Shown: one piece after another, positions 1 through 6,212 of the stretch
Position numbering within the stretch: position 1 is the stretch's first letter
Layout of the letters: each line of letters begins with the position of its first letter
NCBI GenBank assembly: GCA_964533785.1
Contig: CAZHNG010000250.1
Span: forward strand, 1-10,509
Direction of reading: 5' to 3'
DNA: 10,509 bases
DNA from: JANQRV01 sp964533785
GTDB taxonomy: Bacteria; Bacteroidota; Bacteroidia; Chitinophagales; Saprospiraceae
Translations under genes and position numbers: made by a program
The notes under the pieces: generated by a model
Database searches by the model: none
Seen by the model: the letters and a program-made list of their open reading frames with translations, nothing else
Told to the model about the DNA's origin: nothing

Positions 1-53
1 CAATTAGTTAGAATTTTTAGTCTAACTTCTAGAGTTTAGCGTCAAAAGTCTAG
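1..53 (+). repeat. 53-bp intergenic repeat, left copy
   Basis: This copy matches the reverse complement of 10457-10509 at 52 of 53 positions (the only difference is at position 36) and also matches the internal copy at 3567-3619. Positions 6-12 (AGTTAGA) and 21-27 (TCTAACT) form a perfect 7-bp stem around an 8-nt loop. From position 21 on the sequence runs in 7-bp steps: TCTAACT, TCTAGAG, TTTAGCG, TCAAAAG, TCTAG. The repeat begins at the first base of the window, so its true outer limit is unknown. It carries no coding potential and its function is unknown. Confidence 0.9.
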
Positions 54-152
54 TATATAAGGATGGTAATGAAATAATCAGGCAAGTAATTCTAAGTAAT
101 AGAGCCGTACGCTCAGGATAAAAACTTACATTGATTTTTTAAAAGAGCTTTT

Positions 153-1934
153 ATGAAGACGAAATTGGTACTTTGGGGAACAAACGCGGAAGACAATAAG
201 ATCTTAGTTGCTTTAGAACTTTTATCCGCCCAGAACATGGTGAATGTATATACTTTCCCGGGAGAAAACATCACCGAAGAGTTCAATCAAAAGATGATGC
301 AGGAATGGCGGGACGGTGGGACCGTTGAATTCCCCGAGGGATACACCAAGATGGAAAAGGAGCTGAATATCACAGATAGCCTGCTTCCCGAAGACATCAA
401 AGTGGAAAGAGGGGACCTGGTACAACGGGCACAAACAGAATGGCATTTCATTGTGCTTTCCTCAAAACTCAATGAAACTTACCAATCGGAATTAAACCAG
501 ATCCGCGATAAGATAGAGCAGCTGGAAAATTTTGATTCGAAAGTATGGGAATCCCTAAAGTCTTTTTGGTCAAAGGTACAGGCTCAGGTAAAAGAACGCA
601 ATTTATTCAAAGAACACGCCGATACCCTACGTGACCTTACCAATGAGTTGTTTGCTCAGATGAAGACGCTGCGCAGCAAAATGGATGAGGAATTCAAACA
701 GGTTTCCCAAAAACACCAGGAGGAATTTTTGGATCAACTGGAAGAGATCAGTAAGAAAATCGAAGAAGGTCTTCACCTGCAATCGCTTTTTGAAGAACTA
801 AAAGCACTGCAGAGAAAATTCAGGGAAACCAAGTTTACGCGGGAACACCGCGGAAAAGTTTGGCAAAAATTAGACGGTACCTTTAAGGTTTTGAAAGAAA
901 AGCGATTTGGTTCCCGGGGTGATGACCGCTCCCCTATGGACCGCCTCAAGCGTCGTTACGATGGTTTGCTTTCCGCAATTGAAAAAATGGAACGCTCCAT
1001 TAAGCGGGATCACGATGACCTGAAGTTTCAAGACAGAAAAATTGCTTCCACCGACGGGCAATTAGAAGCGCAAATCCGAAAAGCCAAGATCCTGATGATC
1101 GAAGAAAGGATCAAATCTAAAGAGGAGAAATTGAAGGAGATGATGAAAACAAAGGCTGAATTGGAAAAACGTATTGAAAACCAAAAAGTCAAAGACGCCA
1201 AGAAATTAGAGCGCGAAAAATTAGAAAAAGCGAAAAAAGCGGCAGAAGAAAAGATCGCATCGGAAATCAAAGAGGCCGCTAAAGCGCGAGAGGAAGAAGA
1301 AAATAAACTGGAAAAAGCAGCCGAAGCGATCGTATCTCAACAAACTAAGAAAACGACTGACCAATCAGAGGAAACTGCTTCCGGAAATACCGCCGCTAAA
1401 GAAACCAGCGATGAAGCGGATGCCGCTGAGGAGGAAGCTCCATCATCCACTCAGGAAACACCGATTGTTGCTGAACAAGACAATAAGACAACGGATGCAA
1501 CGCCCGTTGCTGAGGAGAAGCCCCAGACTGTAGCCGAGGAAGATACAAAACCGGTTGCAAGCGAGGAAGCTCCCAAAATGGAAAACACTCCGGAAGAGGA
1601 AAAAGCGCCATCGTCAACTCAGGATGAACCTGTTGCTGCCGAACAGGAAAATGTGACGAAGGATCCAGCGCCTATAGCCGGGGAAGATACAAAACCGGTT
1701 GCAAGCGAGGAAGCTCCTAAAATGGAAAGCACTCCGGAAGAGGAAAAAGCGCCATCGTCAACTCAGGATGAACCTGTTGTTGCCGAACAGGAAAATGAGA
1801 CCAAGGATCCAGAGCCTGTAGCCGGGGAAAGTACAAATCCGGTTGAAGGTGAGGAAGCTCCCGCTGAAGAAGAAGCCGGCACGGAAGCTGAGGCAGAAGA
1901 AACAAAAGAAGATCCCAAAAAGGAAGACACCTAA
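153..1934 (+). CDS. DUF349-like coiled-coil protein with acidic repeat tail
   Basis: A 593-aa protein with no signal peptide or membrane segment, so probably cytoplasmic. Residues 1-110 form a globular-looking N-terminal domain that I do not recognise. Residues about 130-300 contain two segments with the spacing of DUF349 helical repeats: one around the motif SFWSKV (137-142), and one from FEELKALQRKF (213-223) through KVWQKL (235-240). Residues about 300-400 are a Lys/Glu/Ala-rich coiled coil. Residues 400-593 are Glu/Pro/Ala/Thr-rich, strongly acidic and probably disordered, with a near-exact 48-residue duplication. The ATG at 153 follows an A/T-rich stretch, and the frame has no better upstream start. 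The gene converges on the ADP-ribosylglycohydrolase gene, with 18 bp between the stops and no visible terminator. The DUF349 call is by eye and the function is unknown. Confidence 0.85.
   Translation: MKTKLVLWGTNAEDNKILVALELLSAQNMVNVYTFPGENITEEFNQKMMQEWRDGGTVEFPEGYTKMEKELNITDSLLPEDIKVERGDLVQRAQTEWHFIVLSSKLNETYQSELNQIRDKIEQLENFDSKVWESLKSFWSKVQAQVKERNLFKEHADTLRDLTNELFAQMKTLRSKMDEEFKQVSQKHQEEFLDQLEEISKKIEEGLHLQSLFEELKALQRKFRETKFTREHRGKVWQKLDGTFKVLKEKRFGSRGDDRSPMDRLKRRYDGLLSAIEKMERSIKRDHDDLKFQDRKIASTDGQLEAQIRKAKILMIEERIKSKEEKLKEMMKTKAELEKRIENQKVKDAKKLEREKLEKAKKAAEEKIASEIKEAAKAREEEENKLEKAAEAIVSQQTKKTTDQSEETASGNTAAKETSDEADAAEEEAPSSTQETPIVAEQDNKTTDATPVAEEKPQTVAEEDTKPVASEEAPKMENTPEEEKAPSSTQDEPVAAEQENVTKDPAPIAGEDTKPVASEEAPKMESTPEEEKAPSSTQDEPVVAEQENETKDPEPVAGESTNPVEGEEAPAEEEAGTEAEAEETKEDPKKEDT
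1539..1866 (+). repeat. 144-bp in-frame tandem repeat in the acidic tail
   Basis: Two full units of 144 bp (1539-1682 and 1683-1826) are followed by a partial third (1827 to about 1866). At the protein level units 1 and 2 (residues 463-510 and 511-558) agree at 43 of 48 positions. Each begins with EDTKPVASEEAPKME and contains KAPSSTQDEPV. A more diverged relative precedes them (about 1432-1538). The period is a multiple of three, so unit gain or loss keeps the frame. The close similarity at DNA level suggests recent duplication. Confidence 0.9.
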
Positions 1935-1952
1935 TTTCCATTGAGAAATACT

Positions 1953-3389
1953 TTAATCTGGCGTCTTTCTTATGTACCAGACATCCTTCTCTAGATCAAT
2001 ACCGCCCTTCATTCTTTCTTGTACTACTCTGTCGACAACAAACACGCCGACTTTGGCCATATGGTCAAAAGTGTCAATGCCGTCGTTCGGGAAGCCCCCT
2101 CTGGTACGGTGGATGTTGAATTGATCAGCAAATTTGCGGCCAAAAGCAGCTTCAACACCATCTTTACCCAGCATAAAACCTAGTAAACCACCCCAGGTTG
2201 CCGTAGGATTATCAGAATCCCAACCGGCTAATGCACCGATCTTGATGGTTTCCTTTATATCTCCTTCACCGTAAAGCAAGCTGACGATGCTGGCACCAAA
2301 ATTTATACCAGCAGCAAAACAACCCTTACAGACTTCATCTTTTACGCCCCATTCATAACCAGCTTCCTGATTGACCTGGTATTTGATGTGCAAAGAATCT
2401 CTCGTCGTCTCCCAGGGTAGACCTGCTTCATAAGATCGCTTCACAAAATCATACATCGCCGCAGAATAAGAATCTTCCGGTAATTTTTTTCTGGCCTCTT
2501 CTGCCATCCAGAATACTTTTTCTTTCATGGATTGATTTTCCTGAGGGTAAGAAGCCAGCGAATACATGATCACGTAAAACTCAGCGATCCACTGTGCTTC
2601 TTCACGGGCCGTCGTTTGGATGGGGAGCCTGGCAATTTCTACGGCTACATCAGGCCGGGTGGGCGCAAAAAGACCAAAGATCTCGGTCGTTAATTGCGCG
2701 TCGATCATCTCGTAGTAAGGGTTGTGTTCAGGATTGCTGGTTTGGGGCGGCACCATACCTTCCAGCATGAGATCGTGGGCGGCCTGGTTGGATACCCAGA
2801 GGAAATTCTCTTTGGTTTTACCGTCGGGTTGAGTGAAAGGGGAGTTCTCATCGGAATAGATGTGTTTCAACCAACCTTCCCGGATCTGTTCTCCGGTCAA
2901 TTTACTGGTCTGGTTGTTGTACATGAGGTACTGGTAGATGTATTCGATGTCCGTATCGTCGTCCGCGCCCCATACTTCCCCTTCATCCTCAAAAACAAAG
3001 TCGATGACCCGCGGAACACCTTCCGGTGCATAACCTCCCCACATGTTGGGATTATCAGGTTTGCCCCAGTCTTCGCGGGTGTAAAAGCCGGCTGCTCTGC
3101 TGTTTATCCCATCGCCCCCGATTTTATCCATTTCGGTGACCAGGCCCGTCCAATTGGCAATGCATTGGCCAAGCCAGAAGCCGTATAATTTATTATGGTA
3201 ATCGGACCTGGAAAGAACAAGATCGGTTGACTTGGAATCGTAGGCCCGATAATCAAGGTTGGGGTCTATTAAAGTGCTTTTCACGGTCTGATGCCCATTT
3301 GCTTCCCTATTATTTTGGCAAGAGAAAATAAGAAAGAGTAGGGTAACCCACATAATTAACCCAAAACGGTTGTGATGAGAAACTATCAT
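1953..3389 (-). CDS. ADP-ribosylglycohydrolase family lipoprotein
   Basis: A 478-aa protein. The N-terminus has a hydrophobic stretch (residues 12-22) ending in a lipobox-like IFSC with Cys24, so it is predicted to be a lipid-anchored protein outside the cytoplasm. The rest matches the DraG/ADP-ribosylglycohydrolase family (PF03747): an N-terminal helix motif GFWLGQ (70-75), the acidic metal motif DDDTD (143-147), TEIFGLFAP (235-243), and the C-terminal metal motif DSDN in GWDSDNPTATWGG (389-401). Known members use two Mg2+ ions to cleave ADP-ribosyl-protein bonds, ADP-ribose derivatives or related N- or O-glycosidic bonds; the substrate here is unknown. Export argues against reversal of cytoplasmic protein ADP-ribosylation. 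Met13 is a possible alternative start that gives a more typical, shorter signal peptide. The family call is firm and the substrate is open. Confidence 0.9.
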   Translation of the reverse strand: MIVSHHNRFGLIMWVTLLFLIFSCQNNREANGHQTVKSTLIDPNLDYRAYDSKSTDLVLSRSDYHNKLYGFWLGQCIANWTGLVTEMDKIGGDGINSRAAGFYTREDWGKPDNPNMWGGYAPEGVPRVIDFVFEDEGEVWGADDDTDIEYIYQYLMYNNQTSKLTGEQIREGWLKHIYSDENSPFTQPDGKTKENFLWVSNQAAHDLMLEGMVPPQTSNPEHNPYYEMIDAQLTTEIFGLFAPTRPDVAVEIARLPIQTTAREEAQWIAEFYVIMYSLASYPQENQSMKEKVFWMAEEARKKLPEDSYSAAMYDFVKRSYEAGLPWETTRDSLHIKYQVNQEAGYEWGVKDEVCKGCFAAGINFGASIVSLLYGEGDIKETIKIGALAGWDSDNPTATWGGLLGFMLGKDGVEAAFGRKFADQFNIHRTRGGFPNDGIDTFDHMAKVGVFVVDRVVQERMKGGIDLEKDVWYIRKTPD

Positions 3390-3453
3390 TTTCGTTTTTT
3401 CTGCAAGATACTATTCATCAAATTATCTTGTGTGGTTAAATAGATATCTTAAC

Positions 3454-3552
3454 ATGATGGTAGATATGCACAAATTTAGTTTAGGCGTTCTGTCGTTTTC
3501 CCTGGACGATTTAAAATTAGTTCTGAAGCAAATTAAGGATGAACTTAATTAG
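3454..3552 (+). CDS. Possible 32-aa small ORF
   Basis: ATGATG at 3454 opens a frame of 32 codons ending in TAG. It would encode a short amphipathic peptide with a hydrophobic middle (LGVLSFSL) and a charged Leu/Lys-rich end (DDLKLVLKQIKDELN). The composition looks protein-like, but no Shine-Dalgarno sequence or clear promoter is visible. The frame stays open upstream for at least 20 codons, towards and into the opposite-strand lipoprotein start. It could be a real small peptide gene, the remnant of a longer gene, or chance. I do not recognise it. Confidence 0.2.
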   Translation: MMVDMHKFSLGVLSFSLDDLKLVLKQIKDELN

Positions 3553-3566
3553 CCTGTTGTTACAAA

Positions 3567-3619
3567 CTAGACTCTTGACGCTAGACTCTAGAAGTTAGAT
3601 AAAAAATTCTAACTAATTG
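3567..3619 (-). repeat. 53-bp intergenic repeat, internal copy
   Basis: Identical to 10457-10509 at 50 of 53 positions in the same orientation, and inverted relative to 1-53. The perfect 7-bp stem is kept (AGTTAGA 3593-3599, TCTAACT 3608-3614), as is the 7-bp periodicity. It lies between the lipoprotein gene and the hyp cluster and marks the border between the two modules. The sequence beyond 3619 is unlike the neighbourhood of the other copies, which supports 53 bp as close to the real unit length at that end. Confidence 0.9.
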
Positions 3620-3682
3620 ATAATCAAGGGAAATTTATTTATTCTAAAAAATTGATATCCATTGAATATCAGCGGTTTGTTG

Positions 3683-3719
3683 TCTAAAATCTAGCGTCTA
3701 GCGTCTAGCGTCAAAAGTC
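3683..3719 (+). repeat. Heptamer array related to the 53-bp repeat
   Basis: Reads in exact 7-bp steps: TCTAAAA (3683), then three identical TCTAGCG units (3690-3710), then TCAAAAG and TC. The last units are the same as in the 53-bp repeat and have the orientation of the copy at 1-53. The 20-bp non-heptamer part and its hairpin are absent here. It could be a partial copy or an independently expanded array. Confidence 0.85.
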
Positions 3720-3788
3720 CAATACAAAGCACTAGATTACCTTTGGCCAATACTTTGTTAAAAGAATTGATTTTAAGGGTTTTATGAC

Positions 3789-3837
3789 GTTAGGGTTGCA
3801 AACTTGAGTTCATTGAATTTTAAACTAAAACCCTAAC
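3789..3837 (-). terminator. Inverted repeat at hypE stop, possible terminator
   Basis: A perfect 9-bp inverted repeat (GTTAGGGTT 3789-3797, AACCCTAAC 3829-3837) spans the hypE stop codon with a 31-nt loop. On the - strand it is followed by a T/A-rich stretch but not by a clean run of T. The long loop and moderate stem make it a weak intrinsic terminator candidate for the end of the hyp operon. Confidence 0.25.
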
Positions 3838-4915
3838 AAATCCTTGGCAACTGCTCACCTACCAACATATTGACCACTCTCTTGCCTCCAATCCCACTGG
3901 TCAGGACCACCTGCTTGGGGTGTGCTTCGACAACTTCGCCAACGATGGCAGCCTTCCGGCAATAGTCAAAAAGTCGCATTTGATTAATCATTTCCTCAGC
4001 AATAGCCGCATCCACCACTGCAATGAAAATACCTTCATTGGCTACGTACAGTGGGTCTAATCCTAATATTTCGCAAGCTCCCGCTACCGGTTCCTGAACC
4101 GGCAGGTCCCTCTGACGAATGTCGATGCCCAACTGTGCATCTCTGGCAATTTCCGTTAAAACCGTGGCCACTCCTCCACGGGTAGGATCGCGTAGCAAAT
4201 GGATGTGCTCACCAAAATTTTCGAGCAAACTATTCACCACCTCATTCAAATTGCGCGTATCACTTTCGATTTGCGATTCAAAAGCTAATCCTTCTCTAAC
4301 CGACATAATTGCAATACCGTGGGTAGCCAAGCAATCGCTGACAATGATCTTATCTCCAGCTTTTACCCTGTTGAGATCAATATTGGCCTTAGGATGGACG
4401 GTGCCAATTCCCGTCGTATTGATAAATATTTGATCGCCCTTACCTCTTTCTACCACTTTCGTGTCACCGGTGACGACCTTGACGCCTGCTTCATCGCAGG
4501 CAAACTTGATCGATACGAGAATTTCCCAGAAATCTTTCATCGTTAAGCCTTCCTCGATGATAAAACTGAGGGAGAGAAACTGCGGAATAGCCCCGCACAT
4601 GGCCAGGTCATTGACCGTTCCGTTTACTGCCAATTCACCGATATTACCGCCAGGGAAGAAAATGGGATGGATCACAAAGCTGTCGGTGGTAAAAGCGGTT
4701 TTGCCATTCAGGTTCAAAATGGCACCGTCGTGTCTTTTATCTAAAGTTTCGTTTTTTAACACCTCAAAAACCCCCGAATTCAGTAGTTTGTTGGTCAATA
4801 ATCCTCCGCTACCGTGGCCCAGGGTGACGATCTCATGGTCCAGTTTGGGCATCGGACATTGAAGCTGCATTTTGCTTTTTCGCTGCTTTTTCGTTGTACT
4901 TATTTCCTTGCTCAT
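3833..4915 (-). CDS. hypE: HypE, hydrogenase cyanide-ligand maturation protein
   Basis: A 360-aa protein of the PurM-like ATPase family. HypE receives a carbamoyl group from HypF on its C-terminal cysteine and dehydrates it with ATP to a thiocyanate, the source of the CN ligands of the [NiFe] site. Visible features are GHGSGG (33-38), TTDSFVIHP (76-84), VNGTVNDLAM (98-107), VTGDTKVVERG (148-158), RDPTRGG (242-248), and the diagnostic C-terminus PRIC with Cys360. The N-terminus carries a Lys-rich extension of about 15 residues before Met16 (MQLQC); starting at Met16 would give the more usual length of about 345. It is the last gene of the hyp cluster, separated from hypD by 155 bp that hold a structured element. 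The identification is firm and the start is less so. Confidence 0.96.
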   Translation of the reverse strand: MSKEISTTKKQRKSKMQLQCPMPKLDHEIVTLGHGSGGLLTNKLLNSGVFEVLKNETLDKRHDGAILNLNGKTAFTTDSFVIHPIFFPGGNIGELAVNGTVNDLAMCGAIPQFLSLSFIIEEGLTMKDFWEILVSIKFACDEAGVKVVTGDTKVVERGKGDQIFINTTGIGTVHPKANIDLNRVKAGDKIIVSDCLATHGIAIMSVREGLAFESQIESDTRNLNEVVNSLLENFGEHIHLLRDPTRGGVATVLTEIARDAQLGIDIRQRDLPVQEPVAGACEILGLDPLYVANEGIFIAVVDAAIAEEMINQMRLFDYCRKAAIVGEVVEAHPKQVVLTSGIGGKRVVNMLVGEQLPRIC

Positions 4916-4972
4916 ACTGCTTTTTCTGCTAGTGCTTTGGGAATAAAGTCATTAATACTTAAGTTGAAGTTA

Positions 4973-5053
4973 TTTTTCAACTAATCGAGGCGAAGGTTCG
5001 CGACTTTAGCCGTAGCTAAAGGAGCGGTTCTCCAACGAAGAGTAGTTGGAAAA
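4973..5053. repeat. 81-bp cloverleaf-like palindromic element
   Basis: Outer arms TTTTTCAACTA (4973-4983) and TAGTTGGAAAA (5043-5053) pair over 11 bp with one mismatch. Inside are three successive hairpins: GCGAA/TTCGC (4990-5001, 2-nt loop), CTTTAGC/GCTAAAG (5004-5021, loop CGTA), and GGAG/CTCC (5021-5033). The central hairpin can extend through tandem G-A mismatches to CGC/GCG (4999-5001 and 5024-5026). It lies between hypD and hypE, so it would be transcribed with the operon. It could be a dispersed palindromic repeat, an mRNA stability or attenuation element, or the footprint of a small mobile unit. The pairing is directly visible and the role is inferred. Confidence 0.55.
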
Positions 5054-5070
5054 GAACAAAACTTGGGGTG

Positions 5071-6189
5071 TTAAGGATTTTGTTCCCAAGGCACTAGTTG
5101 ATTATGCATATCTGAAAAGTGATAGTAGGCAGCACAAGCGCCTTCGGAACTTACCATGGGCGCTCCCAGCGGAGTTTCCGGCTTGCATTTCGTACCGAAG
5201 TTAGGACATTCAATCGGCTTTTTGATCCCTTTCATGATCTCGCCGGCAATGCATTCCTTGTTTTCCGCTGCTTCTGCAATGTTGACTTCAAATTTCCGCT
5301 TTGCATCAAAGGCAGCATATTGATCTTTCACTTCATAACCGCTAGCGGCTATAGTTCCTATTCCTCTCCACATCCGGTCATTGACTTCAAAAACTTCAAA
5401 GATGGTTTCTATGGCTTTAGGGTTTCCTTCTTGTCTTACCATTCGGGAGTATTGATTTTCCAACTTGGCTTTTCCTCGTTCCAGTTGTTTAACGGTCATT
5501 AATATCCCCTGCAAAAGATCAACAGGTTCGAAGCCCGTAATAACGATAGGGACTTTGAATTGCTCTACTAACGGGTAATATTCTTCATACCCCATGATGG
5601 TACAAACATGTCCTGCAGCTAGAAAACCCTGAATGTAACATTCGCGATCATTTAACAAGGCTTCAATGGCAGGAGGAACCAATACATGAGAGGCTAGAAT
5701 CGAATAATTTTGTAAGCCCAGTCGGGCGGCATGCACTACTGATAATGCATTTGCCGGCGCCGTAGTTTCAAAACCAACGGCGAAAAAAACGACTTGACGA
5801 TCGGGATGCTGCTCCGCAATTTTTACTGCTTCCAAAGGGGAATAAAGAATTCTAATGTCCGCTCCCTGGGCTTTTGCTTCTAACAAACTCTTTTCCGAAC
5901 CAGGCACGCGGAGCATATCTCCAAAAGAACAAAGGATGCATCCTTTTTCTTCTGCGAGAAATACAGCTTTATCAATTAAACTCAAAGGTGTAACACATAC
6001 CGGGCAGCCAGGTCCGTGTACCATATTGATCTCACGGGGCAGCATATCCAAAATGCCATTTTTGACCAGGCTGTGCGTTTGACCGCCACAAACCTCCATA
6101 ATGGTCCAGGGCCGGGTGACTGTCTTTTTGATCTCTTCCAAGTATCGTTGTGCTATTTCGGGGTCCCGGTATTCGGTTAAGAATTTCAT
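5071..6189 (-). CDS. hypD: HypD, hydrogenase Fe(CN)2CO assembly scaffold
   Basis: A 372-aa cytoplasmic iron-sulfur protein. With HypC it holds the iron while CN groups from HypE and CO are attached. Family signatures are all present: EVCGGQTH with Cys34 (32-39), GPGCPVC with Cys62 and Cys65 (59-65), SFGDMLRVPGS (88-98), GFETTAPA (139-146), GHVCTIMGYEEY (193-204) and TGFEPVDLL (218-226). The C-terminal [4Fe-4S] cysteines appear as Cys313, Cys328, Cys335 and Cys352. The length is normal for the family. It starts 23 bp after the hypF stop, in an A/T-rich gap without a Shine-Dalgarno sequence, consistent with translation in Bacteroidota. No oddities. Confidence 0.97.
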   Translation of the reverse strand: MKFLTEYRDPEIAQRYLEEIKKTVTRPWTIMEVCGGQTHSLVKNGILDMLPREINMVHGPGCPVCVTPLSLIDKAVFLAEEKGCILCSFGDMLRVPGSEKSLLEAKAQGADIRILYSPLEAVKIAEQHPDRQVVFFAVGFETTAPANALSVVHAARLGLQNYSILASHVLVPPAIEALLNDRECYIQGFLAAGHVCTIMGYEEYYPLVEQFKVPIVITGFEPVDLLQGILMTVKQLERGKAKLENQYSRMVRQEGNPKAIETIFEVFEVNDRMWRGIGTIAASGYEVKDQYAAFDAKRKFEVNIAEAAENKECIAGEIMKGIKKPIECPNFGTKCKPETPLGAPMVSSEGACAAYYHFSDMHNQLVPWEQNP

Positions 6190-6212
6190 AACAAAAGGAA
6201 TTTGATATTAGA

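Larger units (their letters stand above)
3390..3832. other. 443-bp intergenic region rich in short repeats
   Basis: This A/T-rich gap separates the lipoprotein gene from the end of the hyp cluster. It contains a possible 32-codon ORF (3454-3552), a 53-bp repeat copy (3567-3619), a small inverted repeat TGATAT/ATATCA (3653-3658 and 3666-3671), a heptamer array (3683-3719), and a 9-bp inverted repeat at the end of hypE (3789-3837). On the - strand, 3478-3471 reads TAAATTTG, which fits the Bacteroidota -7 promoter consensus TAnnTTTG and lies about 80 bp upstream of the lipoprotein start. I see no matching TTTG at -33, so this promoter is only a suggestion. Confidence 0.6.

Noticed and set aside
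1935..1952. Bidirectional terminator between the two convergent genes
   Set aside because: The 18-bp gap has no inverted repeat or T run, and I saw no hairpin in the flanking gene ends.
2694..3188. 164-codon open frame on the + strand
   Set aside because: It lies fully antisense to the clear ADP-ribosylglycohydrolase gene, and its translation shows no recognisable domain; it is a mirror of that gene's codon bias.
3683..3719. CRISPR-like repeat array
   Set aside because: The units are contiguous 7-bp tandem repeats without spacers, and no cas gene is present.
4461..4862. 133-codon open frame on the + strand
   Set aside because: It is antisense to hypE, which has all its family motifs in the other strand; no independent support.
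4973..5053. The cloverleaf-like fold might be a tRNA
   Set aside because: The inner hairpins have 2-, 4- and 5-nt loops, there is no 7-nt anticodon loop, no TTCGA-type T-loop in the right place, and no CCA-like acceptor end.
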